From Streptomyces rhizosphaerihabitans (lineage in GTDB: Bacteria > Actinomycetota > Actinomycetes > Streptomycetales > Streptomycetaceae): a stretch of DNA of 64,000 bases. The stretch covers positions 124,001 to 188,000 of the forward strand of contig NZ_JAODTZ010000001.1 in NCBI RefSeq assembly GCF_025399795.1, read 5' to 3'. Each line of letters opens with the position of its first letter. Within the stretch, counting starts at the first letter, position 1. The translations under genes and the position numbers were made by a program. The notes beneath the pieces are model-generated. The model ran no database searches. It saw only the letters and a list, made by a program, of their open reading frames with translations, and was not told the origin of the DNA. Below are positions 14,788 through 22,521 of the stretch, one piece after another.

Positions 14788-16077
14788 ATGCAGCTTCGCT
14801 ACGCCTTCAAGCTGTACCCGCAGCCTCGCCAACGTCTCGCGCTGACCAGGGCGTTCGGGTGCGCACGGGTCGTGTACAACGATGCCGTGCGCGCCCGCGA
14901 GGACGCCCGTGCGTCGGGCGGGCCGTTCCCGAAGGCCGCGGAACTGTCCCGGAAATTGATCACCGAGGCCAAGCGGACACCCGGACGGTCCTGGCTGGGT
15001 GAGGTCTCCGCGGTCGTCCTCCAGCAGTCCCTGCGCGACGCGGAATCCGCGTACCGGAACTTCTTCGCCTCCCTCAAGGGCGAGCGTAAGGGGGCGAAGA
15101 ATGGTGCGCCTCGCTTCAAGTCCCGCAAGGACAACCGTCAGTCGATCCGTTTCACGGCCAATGCCTGCTGGTCGATCACCGGCTCCGGGAAACTGAACCT
15201 TCCCAAGGTCGGGGCGGTGAAGGTGAAGTGGTCGCGCGCCCTGCCCACACGGCCCTCCTCGGTCACCGTGATCAAGGACGCGGCCGGACGGTACTTCGCC
15301 TCCTTCGTCATCGACACCGACCCGGCCGCCGACTCCGCCCGCATGCCCGACACCGACCGGACGGTCGGCATCGACCTCGGCCTGACCTCCTTCGCCGTCC
15401 TCTCCGACGGCACGAAGATCGACTCCCCGCGGTTCCTGCGCCGGGCGGAGAAGAAACTGAAGAAAACCCAGCGGGAGCTGTCCCGCAAACAGAAAGGATC
15501 CAGGAACCGCGAGAAGGCCCGCCTCAAGGTCGCCCGCGCCCACGCGAAAGTGGCCGACGCCCGCCACGAATTCCACCACCAGCTCTCCACGAAACTGATC
15601 CGCGACAACCAAGCGATCGGCATGGAGAACCTGGCGGTGAAGGGACTGGCGCGCACCAGGCTGGCCAAGAGCGTGCATGACGCGGGCTGGGCACAGTTCG
15701 TACGCATGCTGGAGTACAAGGCCGCCCGGTACGGGCGCACCCTGGTCAAGATCGGCAGGTTCGAGCCGACCTCACAGACCTGCTCCACCTGCGGTGTCAA
15801 GGACGGCCCCAAACCTCTGCACATCCGGGAATGGACCTGCACCGCCTGCGGCACCCTCCACGACCGGGACCACAATGCCGCGATCAACATCAGAACGGCC
15901 GCCGGACTGGCGGTGACAGCCTGCGGAGCGCCGGTAAGACCAGGACTCGTCCCGGCACAGCGCGAAGAAACAGGAAGCCACGGAAGCTCGCTCGACCCCT
16001 GTGCCGCTATGCGGCACAGGGGTCGAGCGAGCAGGCCAGAATCCCCCTCCCTTCAGGAGCGAGAGCAAGTCAATTGA
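14788..16077 (+). CDS. tnpB: TnpB RNA-guided nuclease (OrfB family)
   Basis: Protein of 429 residues related to the ancestors of Cas12. The RuvC active-site residues are all present: D196 in GIDLGLTSFAVL, E280 in GMENLAVKGL and D361 in HDRDHNAAINI. The zinc ribbon has C332/C335 and C351/C354. The N-terminal QLRYAFKLYPQPRQ is the typical wedge start; ATG at 14788 is used. The protein should cut DNA guided by an RNA made from the element's 3' end. The C-terminal ~60 residues after the zinc ribbon are low-complexity and encode the structured RNA region instead of a conserved fold. The gene looks intact, so the nuclease may be active. Confidence 0.92.
   Translation: MQLRYAFKLYPQPRQRLALTRAFGCARVVYNDAVRAREDARASGGPFPKAAELSRKLITEAKRTPGRSWLGEVSAVVLQQSLRDAESAYRNFFASLKGERKGAKNGAPRFKSRKDNRQSIRFTANACWSITGSGKLNLPKVGAVKVKWSRALPTRPSSVTVIKDAAGRYFASFVIDTDPAADSARMPDTDRTVGIDLGLTSFAVLSDGTKIDSPRFLRRAEKKLKKTQRELSRKQKGSRNREKARLKVARAHAKVADARHEFHHQLSTKLIRDNQAIGMENLAVKGLARTRLAKSVHDAGWAQFVRMLEYKAARYGRTLVKIGRFEPTSQTCSTCGVKDGPKPLHIREWTCTACGTLHDRDHNAAINIRTAAGLAVTACGAPVRPGLVPAQREETGSHGSSLDPCAAMRHRGRASRPESPSLQEREQVN
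15900..16073 (+). ncRNA. candidate omega/reRNA scaffold overlapping the tnpB 3' end
   Basis: In TnpB elements the guide RNA scaffold is transcribed from the end of tnpB through the right end. Here that region contains a perfect 22-bp hairpin with a three-base loop (arms 15986-16007 and 16011-16032) and a second, smaller stem-loop near 16044-16066, ending at TCAA. The guide segment would then be the flank starting at 16074 (TTGAACTTCCTGCTGG...), which is the 3' end of the protease gene. The boundaries are inferred from the family, not measured. Confidence 0.5.
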
Positions 16078-17284
16078 ACTTCCTGCTGGTGGCCAGGTAG
16101 ACCTGCTTGGCGTTCTCGCCGAGGCGCGGCCCGGTGATGAACGTCTTGCGGTCGCTCAGGGAGTTGTTGGAGACCAGGTAGGTCCGGCCGTTGTGGGTCA
16201 TGAACCAGGGGCCGCCGGAGGCGCCGCCGTTCATGGTGCAGCCGATCATGAACTGGGCGGGCACGTTGCTCGCGAGCACGAACCGCTTCGTGGCGCCGTG
16301 GCAGTCGTACATCTTCGAACCGTCGTAGGGCGCCTCGGCCGGGTAGCCGCGGACCTTCATGGTCTTCACCTTGTTGGCGGCCGGGGCGCCGAACCACACC
16401 GGCAGAGCCGAACCGAGCTGCTCCTGAAGGGACTTGCCGCCCTTCTCGGGCTTGACGTGGAGCACGGCGTAGTCGTACCCGGAGGCCGCGTTGCCCGTGT
16501 GGGCGCCGCCCTTCATCCACTGGGACGAGGTGGTGGCCCAGTCGGCCCACCAGATGCCGTACGGGGAGACGGCCTTGGCGCGCGGGTCGGTGATCTGGCG
16601 GTTGCTCAGATTCGCGCCGTTGTTGAACGAGGGGACGAAGGCGATGTTGCGGTACCAGCCGCCGCCCTTGCCGGCGTGCACACAATGGCCCGCGGTCCAC
16701 ACCAGGTTGGACTTGCCGGGGTGCGCCGGGTCGGTGACGACGGCGGCCGAGCAGACCATGCTGCCCTCGGGCGAGGAGAAGAACAGCTTGCCGACCGGCG
16801 CCGCGTAGTGGTGGTAGGTCCCCTTGACCTTGGCGGCGGTCTGCTTCTTGACCTTGCCGTCGGGCAGGTAGGAGGTGGCGCCGCTGCCCGAGCCCGAACT
16901 GGTGCTGCCCGCCTGGGCGACCGGGATGTTCGCCTTGGCCTCGGCCATCTTCTCGGGCGTCCAGAAGTCCTTGATGTACGGGTTGGCGAAGTCCTGCGCC
17001 TTGGACGCCCAGTCGCTGTAGTCCTTCCACCCCCCGTTCTTCCACTTGTCCAGGGCGGCGCCGCTGAGGTCGGTGGGGATGCCGGCGGGCAGTTTGTAGC
17101 CGCCGATCGAGGTGGAGCCGTCGTCCTGACCGGTGTCGACACCCTTGCCGGCCTGGGTGGACGACGAGGGCCGGGCGGAGGCCCCGCCGTCGTCCTTCTT
17201 GCCGTCACAGGCCGTGGTGGTGATCATGACGGCCGCGATCACGGCCGCGGCTGCCGCGAGCGTGCGGCTGCGTATGGATGGCAT
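16070..17284 (-). CDS. secreted trypsin-like serine protease/lipoprotein
   Basis: Exported protein of 404 residues. The signal segment (about residues 8-25) ends TTTAC with cysteine 26, so lipid anchoring is possible. A Ser/Gly-rich linker follows. The catalytic domain shows the S1 triad: H200 in WTAGHCVH, D271 in GYDYAVLHV and S356 in MNGGASGGPW. Cysteine pairs around the histidine and serine suggest disulfides. ATG at 17284. The stop codon lies inside the right-end TCAA of the TnpB element, so the last residue or residues may be new. Substrate unknown; probably extracellular protein turnover. Confidence 0.85.
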   Translation of the reverse strand: MPSIRSRTLAAAAAVIAAVMITTTACDGKKDDGGASARPSSSTQAGKGVDTGQDDGSTSIGGYKLPAGIPTDLSGAALDKWKNGGWKDYSDWASKAQDFANPYIKDFWTPEKMAEAKANIPVAQAGSTSSGSGSGATSYLPDGKVKKQTAAKVKGTYHHYAAPVGKLFFSSPEGSMVCSAAVVTDPAHPGKSNLVWTAGHCVHAGKGGGWYRNIAFVPSFNNGANLSNRQITDPRAKAVSPYGIWWADWATTSSQWMKGGAHTGNAASGYDYAVLHVKPEKGGKSLQEQLGSALPVWFGAPAANKVKTMKVRGYPAEAPYDGSKMYDCHGATKRFVLASNVPAQFMIGCTMNGGASGGPWFMTHNGRTYLVSNNSLSDRKTFITGPRLGENAKQVYLATSRKFN

Positions 17285-17545
17285 GGAGCCTTGTCCCCCT
17301 GATGCTGCTGTGCTGCTGTGCCTCTCTCGCCGGCACGCACATCCGTGTGATTGTCATGCCCCGGCCGATCGGGGCATGACCAAATATGCACGCACGAGGT
17401 CGGTGCGTGATCGTCACGTGACTCTCACAACACAACAACTACCTGGCGGAGACGCATCCGTGACCTGCCGGACCGGCCGCGCACGACCGGACGTCGGTAC
17501 GAGGGGACGGCGCCCCACGCGTCGAGAGCGGCGGCGTCCCGCACG
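17285..17545. promoter_or_regulatory. upstream region of the protease gene
   Basis: No gene is seen. There is a GC palindrome-like CCCCGGCCGATCGGGG at about 17360-17375 and a perfect 10-bp palindrome GTCACGTGAC near 17413-17422 within TGATCGTCACGTGACTC. The latter, about 130 bases upstream of the start, is a plausible operator; the regulator is unknown. Confidence 0.35.
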
Positions 17546-17643
17546 TCACGGGGAGCCGGTGACCTACGCGTCGAGAGGAGCGGGGTCCCACGCGTCACGG
17601 GGAGCCGGTGACCTACGCGTCGAGGGGAGCCGGCTCCCTACGC
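17546..17643. repeat. 49-bp tandem repeat beyond the cutC stop
   Basis: TCACGGGGAGCCGGTGACC followed by TACGCGTCGAG occurs at 17546 and again at 17595, a period of 49 bases. Partial copies of CTACGCGTCGAGAG lie at 17515 and 17638. The copy at 17638 contains the cutC stop codon (CTA, TAG on the minus strand), so the array is a serial duplication of the cutC 3' end and its trailer. Confidence 0.8.
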
Positions 17644-18342
17644 GTCGAGAGCGGTCCGCCATTCCCGTACCGCCTCCGCCGAGACCGGTCCCGTCCAGCC
17701 TCCCGGACGTGCCGCACCGCCGATGTGGAAGGCGTCGAGGCCCGCGGCGCGCAGCCCCGGCACATGGTCGAGACGCAGGCCGCCGCCGACCATGATCCGC
17801 GGCTCGTATCCAGGTTCACCGCGACGGGCGGACTCGGACGCGAGGACGGAGAGCCCGTCGTCGACGCCCGTAGCGGATCCGGCGGTCAGATAGGCGTCGA
17901 GGCCGGGCAGGTCCGCGAGCTGCTTGCGCAGGGCGTCACGGTCGGCGGCGCGGTCGATCGCACGGTGGAACGTCCAGCGGCAGCCGTCCAGTCCGTCGAC
18001 GATCCGCTCCACGGCGGCCAGGTCGGGACCGCCGTGCTCGTCCAGGAAACCGAGTACGAACTCGTCCGCGCCCGCGTCCCGCATGGCACCCGCGACCCGC
18101 ACGAGCGTGTCGACACCCTGCGTGCCGCCCGCCGCGAAGCCGTCCGACAGGCGCAGCATCACGCGCAGTGCGATGTCGACGGAGGCACGGATCCCGGCGA
18201 AGGTCTCCACCGACGGGGTCAACCCGTCGGCCGCCATGTCGGCGACCAGCTCCAGCCGGTCCGCACCGCCGGCCTGAGCGGCGACCGCGTCCTCCACGCC
18301 GAGGGCGATCACCTCCAGGACTGCGCTCTTCCGCTCGCTCAT
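17638..18342 (-). CDS. cutC: CutC family protein
   Basis: TIM-barrel protein of 234 residues, historically called copper homeostasis protein CutC; its biochemical function is not settled. Family features include the N-terminal LEVIALGVEDAVAAQAGGAD, the RVMLRLSDGF region, the central WTFHRAID strand, and the C-terminal IMVGGGLRLDHV plus FHIGGAAR. ATG at 18342 with little upstream spacing. A DasR-like operator lies about 26 bases upstream, which would place the gene with amino-sugar genes rather than copper genes. The 3' end is followed by a tandem repeat of itself. Confidence 0.88.
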   Translation of the reverse strand: MSERKSAVLEVIALGVEDAVAAQAGGADRLELVADMAADGLTPSVETFAGIRASVDIALRVMLRLSDGFAAGGTQGVDTLVRVAGAMRDAGADEFVLGFLDEHGGPDLAAVERIVDGLDGCRWTFHRAIDRAADRDALRKQLADLPGLDAYLTAGSATGVDDGLSVLASESARRGEPGYEPRIMVGGGLRLDHVPGLRAAGLDAFHIGGAARPGGWTGPVSAEAVREWRTALDA

Positions 18343-18367
18343 CGGACCTCTTCCCTTGGGCCGCTAT

Positions 18368-18381
18368 AGGTCTAGTCCAAT
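18368..18381. promoter_or_regulatory. DasR-like (dre) operator upstream of cutC
   Basis: AGGTCTAGTCCAAT matches the dre consensus core (TGGTCTAGACCA) with the central GTCTAG intact. The same AGGTCTAGTCCA string occurs, inverted, in front of nagK at 42200-42215. DasR is the GntR-type repressor released by glucosamine-6-phosphate; binding here is inferred. Confidence 0.55.
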
Positions 18382-18483
18382 CCAAGAGTACGCGGGCGGG
18401 AGCGGGGGCGCGAGAAGATCACGGCGAGTGGGGGGCCGTCGAGGGATTTCCCTCCGGCCCCTCCCTGTCCCACCGTTCACCCC

Positions 18484-18591
18484 GACGGATTCGGCTCTTC
18501 GGTTCATCCGGGCAGATTCAGCTCCGCCCATTCCCCGGACGGATTCGGTTTCCTCCGTTCACCGGAACAGATTCAGCTCTTCCTCCCGAGC
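18484..18591. repeat. 54-bp tandem duplication spanning a stop codon
   Basis: GACGGATTCGG ... CAGATTCAGCTC occurs at 18484 and again at 18538 (period 54). The second copy contains the last codons and stop of the minus-strand DinB-type gene ending at 18559; the first copy is a diverged duplicate of that 3' end in the trailer. Confidence 0.75.
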
Positions 18592-19236
18592 CCCCACCAG
18601 CTCGTACGCCGTCGTCTTCGCGACCGGCCGGCCCGAGCAGAGCCGTACGAGGGTCACGGCGCCGCCGATGTAACGGGCCGGGGGCCGGTCGCCGGGGACG
18701 CCGCCCAGGCGCAGGGGGTCGTCGAGATCGTCGAGATCCGCGTGCAGCGGCACATGGTCGCGTTCGCGGCTGACGCGGACCAGGAGCGTGAGGGCGTGCG
18801 GGAGTCCCGCTCCCTCGTAGGCGCCCGGTTCCCCGAACGCCTCGCGCACGTCCCCGGCATGGACCCACTCGCCGAGCGCGACCGCGTCGAGAACACCGCC
18901 GGCCCGGGCGATCACCGGCCCCGCCTCGGTCATCCCGCGTTCCAGCTCGTCGACGACCCGTGCCGTCGGCCAGTCGACGCGCTCGGCGATGTCGCGGTCG
19001 TTGGCTTCCGGCGAGAACACCCCGGGTTCGAACCGGCTCTCGACGACCCGCGTCAGCACGGCCGAGCAGTGCGCCAGCACGTCCCGCACCGTCCACGCCG
19101 GACACCCGGCCGTCGGACGCGCGAAGTCGCCCTCGGGCCTGACCCGCAGCAGCGGGATCAGCGCGTCGCGCTCGGTGCGCAGGAGCAGACCGGGCAGTTC
19201 CGGGTCCCGTACATCGTGTGCGTCTCCAGGAATCAT
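18559..19236 (-). CDS. maleylpyruvate isomerase-family (mycothiol-dependent, DinB-like) protein
   Basis: Four-helix-bundle protein of 225 residues. The N-terminal half has the mycothiol-dependent-enzyme signature CPAWTVRDVLAHCSAVLTRVV, with a conserved metal-binding histidine. A second histidine lies in GEWVHAGDVREAFG. Such proteins bind a divalent metal and often use mycothiol, but most have unknown substrates. ATG at 19236. A second protein of this type, fused to an acetyltransferase, lies at 23859. A MITE begins 11 bases upstream of the start and could affect expression. Confidence 0.82.
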   Translation of the reverse strand: MIPGDAHDVRDPELPGLLLRTERDALIPLLRVRPEGDFARPTAGCPAWTVRDVLAHCSAVLTRVVESRFEPGVFSPEANDRDIAERVDWPTARVVDELERGMTEAGPVIARAGGVLDAVALGEWVHAGDVREAFGEPGAYEGAGLPHALTLLVRVSRERDHVPLHADLDDLDDPLRLGGVPGDRPPARYIGGAVTLVRLCSGRPVAKTTAYELVGAREEELNLFR

Positions 19237-19246
19237 GACTCCACGC

Positions 19247-19412
19247 TAAGGGCTGTCCCGTAATCCCCGGCGGGCGCACGACGACAGCTACGGCACCTCG
19301 CCGCGTTGTCGGATCGCCCGAATACGCCCAGTATGAGGACGACCCTCCGCCTTGCGATGCACCGCATCTGACGCCGCGCGCTGATCCACCGGGGATTACG
19401 GGACAGCCCTTA
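19247..19412. mobile_element. 166-bp MITE with perfect 24-bp terminal inverted repeats
   Basis: The left end TAAGGGCTGTCCCGTAATCC (continuing CCGG, 19247-19270) and the right end (19389-19412) are exact reverse complements over 24 bases. The interior is 118 bases with no open frame of note. Both ends begin or end with TA, compatible with a TA target duplication. The end sequence resembles those of Streptomyces insertion sequences (from memory), so this is probably a non-autonomous derivative mobilised in trans. It sits between the start of the DinB-type gene and the end of the saccharopine dehydrogenase-like gene. Confidence 0.75.
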
Positions 19413-19477
19413 GGGGCTGCCGTTCGGATAAGGCTGCGGGACGGGGATCGGGCCGCCCCGAGTCAGAGGTGAGCCCG

Positions 19478-20509
19478 TCAACGGCGCAGTTCGAAGGAGA
19501 TGTGCCCGGACAGCGCGCGGAGGAAGTCGGGGGCGTCGAAGATCTCGCCGGCGGAGGCGACACCCACCGTCCTGGTGCGTCCCGTGAGGATGCGGTCGAC
19601 CGCTTCCACCACGAGCGGCGCGGTGACGGCGTAGATGTCCCGGCCCATCGCCACGGCCCGGCGTTCGGCGCCCTGGGAGCGCACGACGACATCGACGACG
19701 AAGGTCTGCTCCGAACGCCCGCGCTCGTCGGCCGCACGCGGCGCCGGGGTGTCCGGGGCCGACAGTTCCCCGGCCGCCTCGACGGTCATGTAGGTGCGCA
19801 CCTCGGGTACGGCGAGGTGGCTGGGTACGGTGACCACGTCGGCCATCGAGAACTCGCCGATGACGGCCCGCGGACCCATCGGGTCCGGGAACGGCCACTC
19901 CAGGGTGGGCGGGGCGTCCTGGCGGTACTCCAACTGCCCGCCTGTGTAACGGACGCGCCGGCCGCCGCGCCGCTCCCGGGAGACCACGCCCGCGGCGCGC
20001 GTCCCGGCGGTGGGGTGCCAGCCGCTCAGCCCGTACGCGATGTGCGCCTCGTCGGCCGACGTCCACTCGCCCATCGCCGCGGTGGCCAGCAGATCGCCGA
20101 AGCCGCCGTAGAAGGCCATGGCGGGGACGATCACGGTTCCCGCGGCGCGGGCGCGCTCCGAGAAGTGCGTGAACGTGTCGAGGTTGGCCTCGATCTCGGC
20201 CGCCACGTCCACGTACGGGATTCCGGCGCGCAGGGCCGCCTCGATCACGGGGGCGGCCGTCACGGCGAAGGGCCCGGCGCAGTTGATCACGGCCGCCGCA
20301 CCGGTCAGCGCGTGGTCGAGCGAGGCCGGATCGCCGACCGACGCCGGGCGGACGTCGAGTCCGGGGTGCGAGGCCGCCAGTTCCTTCAGCTTCTCGGCGT
20401 CGCGGCCGGAGAGGACCGGGACGAACCCGCGCTCCAGCAGTTCCGCCACCACGAACCGTCCCGTGTGTCCGTACGCGCCGAACACCGTCACTGCCTGTCC
20501 CGACTTCAT
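19478..20509 (-). CDS. saccharopine dehydrogenase-like NAD(P)-binding protein
   Basis: Rossmann-fold protein of 343 residues. The start at ATG 20509 places the dinucleotide motif VFGAYGHTGRFVVAELLERG at residues ~8-27, and GGGGGA is seen upstream. Later motifs (AVINCAGPFAVTAAPVIEAA, then GIPYVDVAAE) are typical of the saccharopine dehydrogenase/trans-acting enoyl reductase family. The substrate is unknown. It is divergent from the GlxA-type regulator with 110 bases between, so that regulator may control it. Confidence 0.8.
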   Translation of the reverse strand: MKSGQAVTVFGAYGHTGRFVVAELLERGFVPVLSGRDAEKLKELAASHPGLDVRPASVGDPASLDHALTGAAAVINCAGPFAVTAAPVIEAALRAGIPYVDVAAEIEANLDTFTHFSERARAAGTVIVPAMAFYGGFGDLLATAAMGEWTSADEAHIAYGLSGWHPTAGTRAAGVVSRERRGGRRVRYTGGQLEYRQDAPPTLEWPFPDPMGPRAVIGEFSMADVVTVPSHLAVPEVRTYMTVEAAGELSAPDTPAPRAADERGRSEQTFVVDVVVRSQGAERRAVAMGRDIYAVTAPLVVEAVDRILTGRTRTVGVASAGEIFDAPDFLRALSGHISFELRR

Positions 20510-20619
20510 GGTGATCCCCCGTGCTCGAAGTGAACTGCCTTGATCCGTCACGGACATCCTGTCGAGGGCGGGCGTACCGCACGAGTGTCCGGAACGCCAT
20601 GCCCCGTACAATTCCGGAC

Positions 20620-21606
20620 ATGACCTCTGTCGCCCTGGCCGTCACCGACGGGATGCTGCACTTCGAACTGGCCCTGGCCTGCGAGGTCTTCGGCTCCGCC
20701 CCGGCCGCCGTGACGGGCCCGTGGTACGACCTCGCGCTGTGCGGGCCGAAGGCCGTGCGGGCCGGCCGTTTCCGGCTGGAGCCCGACCACGGCCTCGACG
20801 AACTCCCGCACGCCGACACCGTGATCGTCCCGGGCTGGGCCGACATCGACCAGGAGCCGCCCGCCGACCTGGTCGACGCGGTGCGGGCGGCGCACGAGGC
20901 GGGCGCACGCGTGGCCTCCCTCTGCACCGGCGCGTTCGTCCTGGCCGCCGCCGGCCTGCTGGACGGCAGGCGCGCGACCACGCACTGGGCGCACACCCGG
21001 GCCCTGGCCGCCCGCCATCCCCGGGTGACGGTGGACCCGGACGTCCTCTACGTGGACAACGGCAGCGTGCTCACCTCCGCCGGCAAGGCCGCCGCCATGG
21101 ACCTGTGCCTGCACCTCGTCCGCCTCGACCACGGCTCGTCGGTCGCCAACACCGTCGCCCGCCACCTGGTCGTGTCCCCGCACCGGGACGGCGGCCAGGC
21201 CCAGTTCGTCACCACCCCGGTGCCCGCCCCGGACCATCACCCGCTCGCCGACCTGTTCCCCTGGGTGATCAAGCGGCTGGACCGTCCGCTCACCGTCGAG
21301 GACCTGGCCCGCCAGGCGCGGATGAGCTCGCGCAACCTGGGCCGCCACTTCAGGTCGGTGACCGGCACCACCCCGCTGCAATGGCTGCTGACCCAACGGA
21401 TCCGGCACGCCCAGGAGTTGCTGGAGACCACCGACGCCGGTGTCGACACCATCGCGGCGGCCACCGGCATGGGCACCGCCACGACGCTGCGCCGGCACTT
21501 CAACCGCACGGTCGGCGTGCCTCCGGACGCCTACCGCCGCACGTTCCGCTCACGAACCCGCCCCGGCCCGGACGACAGCGGGCAACACCACCGCGGGCGC
21601 CCCTGA
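20620..21606 (+). CDS. GlxA/FtrA-type AraC transcriptional regulator
   Basis: Regulator of 328 residues. Residues ~1-170 form a DJ-1/PfpI class I amidotransferase-like sensor, with the nucleophile-elbow motif ASLCTGAFVLAAAGLLDGR carrying a cysteine. The C-terminal ~90 residues are an AraC HTH pair (LARQARMSSRNLGRHFR and IAAATGMGTATTLRRHFNRT). ATG at 20620 is used; an ATG at 20599 would add seven residues. The likely target is the divergent saccharopine dehydrogenase-like gene. The effector is unknown. Confidence 0.88.
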   Translation: MTSVALAVTDGMLHFELALACEVFGSAPAAVTGPWYDLALCGPKAVRAGRFRLEPDHGLDELPHADTVIVPGWADIDQEPPADLVDAVRAAHEAGARVASLCTGAFVLAAAGLLDGRRATTHWAHTRALAARHPRVTVDPDVLYVDNGSVLTSAGKAAAMDLCLHLVRLDHGSSVANTVARHLVVSPHRDGGQAQFVTTPVPAPDHHPLADLFPWVIKRLDRPLTVEDLARQARMSSRNLGRHFRSVTGTTPLQWLLTQRIRHAQELLETTDAGVDTIAAATGMGTATTLRRHFNRTVGVPPDAYRRTFRSRTRPGPDDSGQHHRGRP

Positions 21607-21731
21607 ACCGGCATCGGCAAGCCCGTCCCCTTGCCGCCCCCGGCGACCCGAGCAGCCCCACCAGCAGCCCGCAGCCCGCGGACGGTCGCGTACGGACGCG
21701 GGGCCCGCCCCGCTGCGGGGACAATGACCCC

Positions 21732-22415
21732 ATGGCAGCAGAGAGCAACCGCCACCCGGCCCACGCCGAGCTGACGAAGCGCTGGGCGGACACCGTGCTG
21801 GCCGCGCGTGACGGCGACGGCGGGTCCGGCCCGGCACCGGGGCCCTACGCGGCGAACCTCCTGGACCGCTGGGCCGAACCCCGGCGCCGGTACCACACCA
21901 CCGACCATCTCCTCGCGGTCCTCGACCACATCGACGTACTGGAGGCGCACGGCGAGCGTGCCGGGGATCCGGCCGCCGTGCGCCTGGCGGCCTGGTTCCA
22001 CGACGCCGTGTACCTCCCGGACCGCTCGGAGAACGAGGAGCGCTCGGCCCGGCTCGCCGAACGCGCGCTGGCCGAGCTGGGGATCGGCCCGGAGCGTACG
22101 GCCGAGGTCGCCCGGCTCGTCCGGCTCACCGTCTCCCACGACCCGGCCGACGACGACACCGACGGCGCCGTCCTGTGCGACGCCGACCTGGCGGTCCTGG
22201 CGTCGCCGCCGGCCGCGTACGCCGCCTACACCGCCGCCGTCCGCGAGGAGTACGGGTTCGTCCCCGACGCCGCCTTCCGCGTGGGCCGGGCGGCCGTACT
22301 GCGCCAACTCCTCGACCTGCCACGGCTGTTCAGGACGTCGTACGGGGAGCGTGTGTGGGCGGAACCGGCGCGCCGGAACATGGCGGACGAACTGGCGGCA
22401 CTGACCCGGACGTGA
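21732..22415 (+). CDS. HD-domain metal-dependent phosphohydrolase
   Basis: Protein of 227 residues with an HD-type metal centre: RRYHTTDHLLAVLDH, AAWFHDAVY and LCDADLAVLA supply the histidines and aspartates. The family acts on phosphate esters or nucleotides in the cytosol; the substrate is not known. ATG at 21732. It lies 125 bases after the AraC regulator on the same strand and 106 bases before the efflux gene. Confidence 0.82.
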   Translation: MAAESNRHPAHAELTKRWADTVLAARDGDGGSGPAPGPYAANLLDRWAEPRRRYHTTDHLLAVLDHIDVLEAHGERAGDPAAVRLAAWFHDAVYLPDRSENEERSARLAERALAELGIGPERTAEVARLVRLTVSHDPADDDTDGAVLCDADLAVLASPPAAYAAYTAAVREEYGFVPDAAFRVGRAAVLRQLLDLPRLFRTSYGERVWAEPARRNMADELAALTRT

Positions 22416-22521
22416 GATCCGCCCGGCCGGCAGCACGTCGGACCCCGGTGACCAACCGTCGCCGGTCCGGGATCCGGGAAACAGGTTCGACGGCGGGCGC
22501 CGGACCACGTACCAAGGAGGC

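Larger units (their letters stand above)
14497..16073 (+). mobile_element. orphan TnpB element (IS200/IS605-type), no TnpA
   Basis: The element carries a single tnpB gene and no transposase of the Y1 or serine type on either side. The right end is placed at the TCAA at 16070-16073, just after a short imperfect hairpin (CCCTCCCTTCAGGAGCGAG), an arrangement I recall from Streptomyces IS605-type right ends. The left end lies somewhere between the HelD terminator (14496) and tnpB (14788). TTCAT (14526) and TTCAC (14530) are possible target-adjacent motifs but are not proven. The element abuts, and may have clipped, the 3' end of the protease gene at 16070. Confidence 0.65.

Noticed and set aside
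17546..17643. CRISPR array
   Set aside because: Only two full 49-bp units with no unique spacers and no cas genes; the units are copies of the cutC 3' end.
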